Positions 17,900-24,691 of a DNA stretch of 64,000 bases are shown here, one piece after another. The translations under genes and the position numbers were made by a program. This stretch comes from BOG-908 sp963850605 (lineage in GTDB: Bacteria > Pseudomonadota > Alphaproteobacteria > Acetobacterales > Acetobacteraceae): assembly GCA_963850605.1 (NCBI GenBank), contig CAWKLX010000003.1, positions 124,001 to 188,000 on the forward strand, given 5' to 3'. Each line of letters begins with the position of its first letter. Position 1 is the first letter of the stretch. Below the pieces are notes generated by a model. The model was given only the letters and a program-made list of their open reading frames with translations, was not told where the DNA came from and did not search any database.

Positions 17900-19120
17900 A
17901 TGCGCGGCGGACACGTCGATGCCGTCACACGCGAAGGGGTTTCGGGCTGGGCGGCCGACGATGCCCAGCCGGACACACGGCTGGCACTCCGCATCAGGGT
18001 CGATGGCGAGGAGGTCGCACAGGTCGTGGCCGACCGGCCGCGCCGCGATCTCGTCGCACTCGGGCGTTACGGGGATGGGGCCCACGGCTTCGCCCTGACC
18101 TTCGCGCCGCCTTTGCCGGCTATCGCCGATCACCAGGTCAGCGTGCATTTCGCCGAAGACGGCATGATCCTGCCCAACGGCCTGCGCGAAGTGCCGCGCG
18201 CACCGCCGGTCGGCCCGGACACCGCCATCCTGCCCCCACCGGCGCCGAGCCATGACGACGGCCCGAACCCGATCCTGGTCACCGCACCCGGCCGGTCCGG
18301 CACCACATACCTGATGAGCTGCCTGGCTGCCTCACCCCAGATCGTGGTCGCCGAACTGATCCCCTACGAGGTGCGGCTGCTCTCCTACTATGCAGCCGCC
18401 TACGGCGTGCTGACCGCGCCGGCGAATTTCGAGCGCTCCACCCACCCCGACCGGCTGGAGGGGGACGGATACCATGTCGGTTCCAATCCCTTCACCGCAC
18501 CGCAATACACCCACGCCTTCAACCATCGCGAACCGCTCGACGATCTGCACCAAATCTGGGCGCCGTCGCGCATCGGTGCCGCCATGGCCGATATCGTGCG
18601 CGAATACTACCGGCGCCTGGCGCTCGACCGTGGCCGCGGCGCCGTCGCGTATTTCGCCGAAAAGAACAACAATCTGCACCGCCCGAGCCGCATGTTTGTC
18701 CGCCGCGTCTTCCCCACCATGCGCGAGATCGTCATCGTGCGCGACCCGCGCGACGTGCTGTGTTCCCACATCGCCTATTTCTCCTCCAGCGACGACACGG
18801 CGTTTGCGCAGCTCAGCCAAAGCTGCCGGCAGCTTCACCAACTGGCCGACACCGCCGGCGGCGCGCTGCACGTGCTGCGCTACGAAGACATGGTGCGCGG
18901 CGATGCAGACACCTTCGCGCGGCTCTCGCTGTTCCTCGGCGCCGAAATTACCCCCGTGATCTCCCGCTCGAGCGAAAACATGTTTGCCAAGCATGGGACG
19001 AGCGCATCCCCGGAAGCATCCATCGGGCGTTGGCGGCAGGATCTGCCGGGCAGCATCCGCACGCGTGCCGCCCGGGACTGGGCCGGATTCCTGCAGAAAT
19101 TCGGCTACGACCAGGACTGA
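17900..19120 (+). CDS. Sulfotransferase with N-terminal GWA-type module
   Basis: About 406 residues. The first ~90 residues form a small beta-rich module (GGHVDAVTREGVSGWAADDA, RPRRDLVALGRYGDGAHGFA) that I associate with the N termini of surface-sugar enzymes in this family of bacteria. The rest is a sulfotransferase: the 5'-phosphosulfate loop ILVTAPGRSGTTYLMSCLAA, the 3'-phosphate site VIVRDPRDVLCSHIAYFSS, and LRYEDMVRGDADTFARL. Such enzymes transfer sulfate from PAPS to carbohydrates or lipids. The ATG at 17900 begins the module as in relatives; a TTG at 17843 with AGAGG upstream is an alternative. Acceptor unknown. Confidence 0.75.
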   Translation: MRGGHVDAVTREGVSGWAADDAQPDTRLALRIRVDGEEVAQVVADRPRRDLVALGRYGDGAHGFALTFAPPLPAIADHQVSVHFAEDGMILPNGLREVPRAPPVGPDTAILPPPAPSHDDGPNPILVTAPGRSGTTYLMSCLAASPQIVVAELIPYEVRLLSYYAAAYGVLTAPANFERSTHPDRLEGDGYHVGSNPFTAPQYTHAFNHREPLDDLHQIWAPSRIGAAMADIVREYYRRLALDRGRGAVAYFAEKNNNLHRPSRMFVRRVFPTMREIVIVRDPRDVLCSHIAYFSSSDDTAFAQLSQSCRQLHQLADTAGGALHVLRYEDMVRGDADTFARLSLFLGAEITPVISRSSENMFAKHGTSASPEASIGRWRQDLPGSIRTRAARDWAGFLQKFGYDQD

Positions 19121-19227
19121 CCCGCCTCGCGCTGGTAACACGTTTGTCAACGCCGATGCGCCGTCCCGCGCGCGCCCTACCGGCTTCAGCCGCGTTCGAC
19201 GCGCACATCTCTCCAGGGAACACGGCA

Positions 19228-20400
19228 ATGAAAGCACTCTGTTGGCACGGCAAAGGCGATATCCGCTGCGACAGCGTCCCCGACCCGAAAATCGAAGACT
19301 CGCGTGATATCATCCTCAAAGTGTCGAGCTGTGCCATTTGCGGCTCCGACCTGCATTTGATGGACGGCCAGATGCCGACCATGGAGTCCGGCGACGTGCT
19401 GGGCCACGAATTCATGGGCGAAGTGGTCGAAGTCGGTTCCCCGAACCACAAGCTGAAAAAGGGCGACCGCGTCGTCGTCCCGTTCAACATCAACTGCGGC
19501 GAATGCCGCATGTGCAAGCTCGGCAATTGGTCGTGCTGCCTGAAATCCAACCGCAACGGTGCGATGGCCGCCAAAATGTTCGGCTATCCCACGGCCGGCC
19601 TGTTCGGCTACTCGCATCTGACCGGCGGCTACTGGGGCGGCCAGGCCGAATACGTGCGCGTGCCGATGGCCGATGTTGGGCCGATGAAGGTGCCCGAGGG
19701 CATGACCGACGAGCAGGCGCTGTTTCTCAGCGACATTCTGCCGACCGGCTGGCAGGGCGCCGAGCATTGCGACATCCAGGGCGGCGACACGGTCGCCATC
19801 TGGGGCGCCGGCCCGGTCGGCCTGTTCGCGATCCGGTCGGCCGTCATCATGGGTGCGGAAAACGTCGTGGCGATCGACACCGTGCCAGAGCGGATTGCCA
19901 TGGCGAAAAAAGCCGGTGCCACGCACACCATCGATTTCGCCAAGGAAGACGTGCTCGAGCGCCTGAAGGAAATCACCAATGGCCAGGGTCCCGACTCGGT
20001 CATGGATTGCGTCGGCATGGAGGCGGAGGGCACGCACGGCCTGATGGGCGTTATCAGCGCAGTGCAGGAAAAGCTCACCAGCATGCAGCGCCCCTATGCG
20101 CTGGAGCAGATGATCACCGCCGTCCGCCCCGCCGGCAACGTGTCCGTCCCCGGCGTATATTCCGGCCCGATCCCGGTCAACATGGCGTCCGTCGTGCAAA
20201 AGGGCCTGACGATCAAGACCGGCCAAACCCACGTCAAACGCTACCTGGAACCGCTGGCCAAGCTGATCCAGGAAGGTAAGATAGACCCCACGTTCCTGAT
20301 CACCCACCGCAGCACCGACCTCGAGCAAGGTCCCGAACTCTACAAGACGTTCAGGGACAAGAAGGACGAGTGCATCAAAGTGGTTTTTCACCTGTCGTAA
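19228..20400 (+). CDS. Zinc-dependent alcohol / formaldehyde dehydrogenase family protein
   Basis: A 390-residue medium-chain dehydrogenase. The catalytic zinc site is CAICGSDLHLMDG with GHEFMGEVVEVG. The structural zinc Cys cluster is CGECRMCKLGNWSCC. The nucleotide loop is VAIWGAGPVGLFAIRSAVIM followed by AIDTVPERIAMAKKAGA, typical for NAD. Length and the insertion around GAMAAKMFGYPTAGLFGYSH place it with glutathione-independent formaldehyde dehydrogenase-like proteins. AGGGAA precedes the ATG at 19228. It has a strong terminator immediately downstream, so it is probably monocistronic. Confidence 0.88.
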   Translation: MKALCWHGKGDIRCDSVPDPKIEDSRDIILKVSSCAICGSDLHLMDGQMPTMESGDVLGHEFMGEVVEVGSPNHKLKKGDRVVVPFNINCGECRMCKLGNWSCCLKSNRNGAMAAKMFGYPTAGLFGYSHLTGGYWGGQAEYVRVPMADVGPMKVPEGMTDEQALFLSDILPTGWQGAEHCDIQGGDTVAIWGAGPVGLFAIRSAVIMGAENVVAIDTVPERIAMAKKAGATHTIDFAKEDVLERLKEITNGQGPDSVMDCVGMEAEGTHGLMGVISAVQEKLTSMQRPYALEQMITAVRPAGNVSVPGVYSGPIPVNMASVVQKGLTIKTGQTHVKRYLEPLAKLIQEGKIDPTFLITHRSTDLEQGPELYKTFRDKKDECIKVVFHLS

Positions 20401-20405
20401 AGCGC

Positions 20406-20435
20406 CACGCCGCGCCGGACCTCCGGCGCGGCGTG
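20406..20435 (+). terminator. Strong GC hairpin after the dehydrogenase
   Basis: Perfect 13-base stem CACGCCGCGCCGG / CCGGCGCGGCGTG with loop ACCT, starting six bases after the stop codon and followed by AACGTTT. The T run is short, but stem strength and position support a terminator. Confidence 0.75.
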
Positions 20436-20481
20436 AACGTTTGACCATTCGTTCTGCGCCAGCACTAAACAAAGTTTTTTG

Positions 20482-20503
20482 CTTCTTTTTTTCAAAAAAG
20501 AAG
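20482..20503. repeat. AT-rich hairpin repeat, copy 3
   Basis: CTTCTTTTTT-TC-AAAAAAGAAG, preceded by AAAGTTTTTTG and followed by GAAGGCCTTGCTTTC. Almost identical to the copy at 6730, and located upstream of the esterase gene. Confidence 0.65.
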
Positions 20504-20549
20504 GCCTTGCTTTCGCCAGAATGCCATCCCGCCTCAAGCCTGGAAAATC

Positions 20550-21647
20550 ATGTCCCGCACCATCGTCCTGGCCGCCGCCTCTCTGCTCGCGCTGGCCGGA
20601 TGCCAGACAGCGTCCATGCCGCCCGACCCGACCGGCCGTGCCGATGCGGACATGCTGCGCGTGCTGACCGCGCTGCAGGCATCCGGCGCCAAGCCGCTCA
20701 CCGGCCTTACGGTCGAACAGGCGCGCGCCCAACCCGGCATCGACGACGCGGCGGCGAGCGTGGCGCGTCAGGAAGTAAAGCCGACGCAGCCGCATGTCGC
20801 CCATGTCTACGACACGCAGGTGCAAGGTGCCGCCGGTCCATTGGCGGCGCGCGTCTATGATCCCCGCGCAGTCACTGGACCGGCGCCCGTGATCCTGTTT
20901 TTCCATGGTGGCGGCTGGGTCTTTGGAAACCTCGATACCGAGGACGCGACCGACCGCGTGCTGGCCAACAGCACCGGCGCCATCGTGCTCTCGGTCGCCT
21001 ATCGCCTCGCGCCCGAAGCGAAATTTCCCGCAGCCCAGGACGACGCGGCCGCGGCCTATGCGTGGCTGGTGCACAATGCCGCCAGCATAGGCGGCAACCC
21101 CCGCGCGCTCGCGGTGGCCGGCGAGAGTGCCGGCGGCAACCTCGCCATCGACACGGCGATCTGGGCCCGCGACCACCACGCGCGCGCCCCCATCCACGAA
21201 TTGCTGATCTATCCCGTGGTCGGCACCGACCTGCACACGCCGTCCTACGACCAGAACGTACAGGCCGTGCCGCTCAACCGCGCCGCGATGGCATGGTTCT
21301 TCGCCCATACCACGAACAGCCCCGCCGACCTGCAGGACCCGCGCCTCAACGTCGTGGGGGCCGCCAACCTGCACGGCCTGCCGCCCACCACCATCGTCTC
21401 GGCCGATATCGACCCGCTGCACTCGGAAAACGAAGCGCTCGCGCAAAAACTCACCGAAGCGGGGGTCGATACACAGCAGCGCACGTTCCCGGGCGTCACG
21501 CACGAGTTCTTCGGCATGGGCGCCGTGGTCGGTCAGGCCAAGCAGGCGGAAACCTTTGCGGCCGGCCGCCTGCTGACATCGTTTTCGCAAGCGCCGGCCG
21601 CACCGGCGCCCAAGCACCACAGGCGGCACACGCGCCCCACGGCGTAG
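20550..21647 (+). CDS. Alpha/beta hydrolase esterase of the hormone-sensitive lipase family, lipoprotein
   Basis: A 365-residue secreted esterase. The N terminus is a lipoprotein signal with lipobox LALAGC. The oxyanion motif is ILFFHGGGWVFGNLDTEDA, the nucleophile elbow GESAGGNLAI, the acid in VSADIDPLHSENEAL and the His in GVTHEFFGMG. This is the full HSL/BD-FAE type triad. These enzymes hydrolyse short-chain esters at the cell surface. The C terminus is Pro/Ala/His/Arg-rich. The next gene is convergent and starts only six bases after the stop. Confidence 0.85.
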   Translation: MSRTIVLAAASLLALAGCQTASMPPDPTGRADADMLRVLTALQASGAKPLTGLTVEQARAQPGIDDAAASVARQEVKPTQPHVAHVYDTQVQGAAGPLAARVYDPRAVTGPAPVILFFHGGGWVFGNLDTEDATDRVLANSTGAIVLSVAYRLAPEAKFPAAQDDAAAAYAWLVHNAASIGGNPRALAVAGESAGGNLAIDTAIWARDHHARAPIHELLIYPVVGTDLHTPSYDQNVQAVPLNRAAMAWFFAHTTNSPADLQDPRLNVVGAANLHGLPPTTIVSADIDPLHSENEALAQKLTEAGVDTQQRTFPGVTHEFFGMGAVVGQAKQAETFAAGRLLTSFSQAPAAPAPKHHRRHTRPTA

Positions 21648-21653
21648 GCGCAC

Positions 21654-23147
21654 TCACTTCCGCCGCACGGCCTCGAAAACCTGGGCGCCCAACGCCATCA
21701 GACCCCGCGCCGCGTCCATCGCTGACTCCTCCCGATCGGCCAGCCAGTTCTTTCCTTGAGCGGCCGTCGGCAGAGACTCCGCACGCCGGCCCCAACTCCC
21801 GAGCCAGCGCGATGCGAAACCCCGGCGCGCCTGCCTGGGCAACGACCGCGCCGTGCGGCGCCGGCGCACCGCCGCACGTGTCAGCAGCGCGGCCCCGACC
21901 ACCACGCCCAGCACCGCCAGACCGCTGGCACCCACCGCCATCTGGCGCCCAAGCGGACTGAGCGGCTGGCCGCGCCCATCCGGCCGCGCGTCGGGCGTGC
22001 CAGGACGGCGCCCCTCCCGCCCGCGCGTCGTGCCGAACACACGGGGCGGCTCGTCCGACAGTTCGAGCTTTCGCGCCGGTTGGTGGATCGGGCATCCGTT
22101 CGTGCGCGCCCTGAAATCGGCCGACTGAGCATAGGTGTCGTGGCGTGCCCGGTTGATCGAGCCAAGCGGCTCGTGTGCCGCCAGGCAGTTCCACGGGCTG
22201 AACGCCAGCGCGTCATCCACCTGGCGGGCGCGCGCCTCGTTCCACGCCGGCTGCCGCGGCACGATCACGCGCGCCACCGCGACATACGGGCTCTTCAACT
22301 CGGGCCAGGCCACCGCGGCGTTTTCCAGCGGCATGGTGGCCTCGTCGGTGCGCAACTGCACGCGCAATTCCCATTCCGCGTCGTGCTCGCGGAAATAGTC
22401 GATCACGCTCTCGCGCAACGCGTTCGGCCGGCCAGCCAGAGCGACGGTCGCATTCGTCAGGGCGGTCAAGGACGGGGCGGTCGGCACTAACGAGAATTTG
22501 GCGACATGGGCGCCGTAGCGGAACGGGGTCTGCGAATAGAACACCTCGCCGAGCGGATGGGTTGGTGGCTGCCCGCCCAGCGCCTTCAACGTGCCTGCCT
22601 GCACCCCTATCGTCTCAAGCGTGCTCACCATGGCTCGCAACACGGCCGAAAAACCGCGTTTCCAGCCTTGGCCCGTATCGGTGGTCGCCGCCAGCAACCC
22701 GACGCTGCCGGCAAACGCGCCCGCATCCGGGGCGATGAAGGCGGGACTGTTGGCCATCACGAAATCCTGCGTCGCGCCACTATCCCCCACCAGACGTTCG
22801 CCAGGCACGCCGATCACCTTCAGCGCCATGCCCCGCGGAGTGGAGACGCTGTCGTCCATGATGTCGCCTGGGTTGGTCGAGATGCGCATAACGACGGGGT
22901 AGGTGCCAGGCTCGGCGAACAACCCCTGCGCCAGTTTTTTCGGCAGGCCGGGCAGCACGCGCAATTCGCCTTCCAGCAGCCCGTGGCTTTTCGCGTGCAC
23001 GCCGCGCGCCGCCCACCCGTAATCCAGCGCCGTGGTCCGCTGGATGCGCGCCAGGGCCGCCGCGATCGCCTCGTGCGCTCCGCTCTCGTCCGGGTAGGAC
23101 GCCTCCGGCGCATAGGATAGCGGTTTGGCGGGGCGCGGGCTTTTCAT
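21654..23147 (-). CDS. Catalase-like heme protein (SrpA group) with C-terminal membrane anchor
   Basis: A 497-residue protein of the catalase-like superfamily. The active-site region is YGWAARGVHAKSHGLLEGEL, followed by PVVMRISTNPGDIMDDSVST and RGMALKVIGVPGERL, and C-terminal catalase-core elements FSPWNCLAAHEPLGSINRAR. Canonical catalases have a heme-ligand Tyr in RxFxYxDTQ; that motif is absent, as in the SrpA-like group linked to peroxide or lipid-peroxide chemistry. Residues ~405-430 form a membrane helix (VGASGLAVLGVVVGAALL), and a ~70-residue basic tail follows. The start at 23147 is chosen for GGAG upstream and for the family start. It is divergent from the DUF2171 gene. Confidence 0.75.
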   Translation of the reverse strand: MKSPRPAKPLSYAPEASYPDESGAHEAIAAALARIQRTTALDYGWAARGVHAKSHGLLEGELRVLPGLPKKLAQGLFAEPGTYPVVMRISTNPGDIMDDSVSTPRGMALKVIGVPGERLVGDSGATQDFVMANSPAFIAPDAGAFAGSVGLLAATTDTGQGWKRGFSAVLRAMVSTLETIGVQAGTLKALGGQPPTHPLGEVFYSQTPFRYGAHVAKFSLVPTAPSLTALTNATVALAGRPNALRESVIDYFREHDAEWELRVQLRTDEATMPLENAAVAWPELKSPYVAVARVIVPRQPAWNEARARQVDDALAFSPWNCLAAHEPLGSINRARHDTYAQSADFRARTNGCPIHQPARKLELSDEPPRVFGTTRGREGRRPGTPDARPDGRGQPLSPLGRQMAVGASGLAVLGVVVGAALLTRAAVRRRRTARSLPRQARRGFASRWLGSWGRRAESLPTAAQGKNWLADREESAMDAARGLMALGAQVFEAVRRK

Positions 23148-23273
23148 GAAAACTCCAAGTCGAATGTGTCTGCCCCATAACTCTCCAGAGCACGAAGCGT
23201 TGTTCGCGATGCTGGCGCACCCGCGCCAGTCCCCGGCGTTGCCGGTCCGCGTCTTTACCCGCAAGGAACACAC

Positions 23274-23505
23274 ATGCCCGATCTGACCGCGATCAAGGAA
23301 CACGCCCCCGTCATCGGCGCCGACGGCGTGCATGTCGGCACCGTGGACCACGTCCAGGGCGACCGCATCAAGCTGACGAAAACCGATTTCGGGAGATGGA
23401 CGGCATCATTTCATCTCCACCGGCCTGATCGCCGAGGTCGAGGACGGCACCGTACGCCTCTCCGCCAATGCGGATGTGGCGGTCACCCTGGAGGAGGATG
23501 AGTGA
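23274..23505 (+). pseudogene. DUF2171-type protein (PRC-barrel-like), one-base insertion
   Basis: A small gene of about 76 residues once an extra T at about 23388 is removed. The N-terminal half reads KEHAPVIGADGVHVGTVDHV then GDRIKLTKTD, and the restored second half reads SGDGRHHFISTGLIAEVEDG and TVRLSANADVAVTLEEDE. This pattern is typical of DUF2171 proteins, which resemble PRC-barrel domains. Function unknown. The stop overlaps the next ATG (TGATG). The frameshift is probably a sequence error; type pseudogene reflects only the written sequence. Confidence 0.6.
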
Positions 23506-23964
23506 TGGCATCGGCCACACAGGCCCGCGCGGCCGAACGCGCCCGCGCGCTGGCCGAGACGGCGCGCACGGCCGCCAAGCGGGCGCCAGGGCGCTCCCAA
23601 GCGCTGGAACTGGCGCGCTTTCTCGGCTGGTTCTCGATCGGGCTGGGCGCCATTGAGCTCACCTCGGCCCGCAGCCTGTCCCGCGCGTTGGGCTTGCGCG
23701 GGTCCGAGGACGTGCTGCGACTGTTCGGCCTGCGCGAGGTGGGCACGGGGGTTCTGATCCTGACATCGGACAACCCGACGCCCTGGATCTGGGGCAGGGT
23801 CGCCGGTGACGTGCTGGACATCGGCACGGCGCTGGGCGGTGTCCGCCGCAGGCCGGAGGGCGCGGCAATCGGCCTGGTTGCCTTGATGGGCGCCACCGCG
23901 CTCGACCTGCTCTGCGCCCGCCGTCTCAGCGGGCGCGGTAGGCGACGCCAATGTGCGCAGCTAA
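23505..23964 (+). CDS. Small predicted membrane protein, probable one-base insertion near the 3' end
   Basis: About 152 residues after removing one G near 23931, which leads to a stop at 23964. As written, the frame runs on through non-coding sequence and antisense to the next gene. An Arg/Ala-rich N terminus (RAAERARALAETARTAAKRA) precedes hydrophobic parts FLGWFSIGLGAIELTSARSL, LREVGTGVLILTSDNPTPWI and a C-terminal helix IGLVALMGATALDLLCARRL. I do not recognise a named family; similar small membrane proteins occur next to DUF2171 genes. It directly follows DUF2171 with a TGATG overlap. A GC-rich repeat begins seven bases after the restored stop. Confidence 0.55.
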
Positions 23965-23970
23965 ATAGAT

Positions 23971-24020
23971 GGGGTTTGGGGCCGGCTGGCCCCAACGGGT
24001 CACGGGCGGAGCCCTTGCCG
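23971..24020. repeat. GC-rich intergenic repeat, copy 2
   Basis: GGGGTTTGGGGCCGGCTGGC then CCCAACGGGTCACGGGCGGA followed by GCCC. It shares the GGGG-GGGGCC-GGCCCC core with 11171 and 54711. It lies between convergent genes and would form a strong hairpin. Confidence 0.55.
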
Positions 24021-24038
24021 CGCCCCTCAACCCCGATG

Positions 24039-24602
24039 CTAGATCGCCGCCAACGCCGGATATACCAGGCCCAGCACCGCCAGCACCGCGCCCGCTACCC
24101 CCAGCAGCGCCCCGCCCCACACCAGCATCACCGACCCGGTAATCACCGAAGCCGTGGTCAACACGATTCCCAGCTGAAGGGCGGCCGCGGCATTGTCGAA
24201 CGCCTCCAGCCGCAGATGCGCGTGGTCCCGCTCCGCCTCCAGCTCGCGGGCGTGATCGGCCAGCGCGGTCTTGCCGGTTTTCGCATCGTTCTCGAAATGC
24301 TCGATCTTCTGGGCAAACTTTTTCGCCAGCGCGGCGTGCGCGGCCTCATCGTTGGTCGGGATCGCGGCGGCGATGTCGGCCAGGTCGCGATCCTCGTTGG
24401 CCCGTGTCGATTTGGCCTGGTACTCCGCCCATACATCCGTCGCGGCCACGGCACTTTCGGTCATGCGTGTATCGGCGTGCTGCGCCCCCTGCTCGCAGAA
24501 CGCCAGCCCCGCCGCCAGCACCGCGATCAACAGCGCCGTGTGGCGCCGTCCCTCATGGGCGGCGTGCTCGGCATGCTCGTGCGTCTCTACTGTTTCACCC
24601 AT
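24039..24602 (-). CDS. DUF4337 family membrane protein
   Basis: A 187-residue protein with one N-terminal helix (HTALLIAVLAAGLAFCEQGA), a polar central part likely to be helical (YQAKSTRANEDRDLADIAAA), and two C-terminal membrane helices (LQLGIVLTTASVITGSVMLV and GVAGAVLAVLGLVYPALAAI). The pattern of three helices with a YQAKSTR-like motif is that of DUF4337, of unknown function. ATG at 24602 (GETVETHEHAEHAAHEGRRH); an extra ATG at 24611 is possible. Its 5' end faces the AceE-like gene on the other strand. Confidence 0.75.
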   Translation of the reverse strand: MGETVETHEHAEHAAHEGRRHTALLIAVLAAGLAFCEQGAQHADTRMTESAVAATDVWAEYQAKSTRANEDRDLADIAAAIPTNDEAAHAALAKKFAQKIEHFENDAKTGKTALADHARELEAERDHAHLRLEAFDNAAAALQLGIVLTTASVITGSVMLVWGGALLGVAGAVLAVLGLVYPALAAI

Positions 24603-24691
24603 CGTCCCCACCCATGGCCGGCGGTGACTTTCGCCGGATGACCCGCGGTCCTATCTGAGGGAAAACCGCCCCACCAGAGGATTCTTCCAGC

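Noticed and set aside
18332..19237. Long open frame antisense to the sulfotransferase
   Set aside because: High GC gives long antisense frames; the sense frame has clear PAPS-binding motifs.
23965..24641. C-terminal extension of the small membrane protein after DUF2171
   Set aside because: It reads through an intergenic repeat and antisense DUF4337; a one-base correction gives a stop at 23964.
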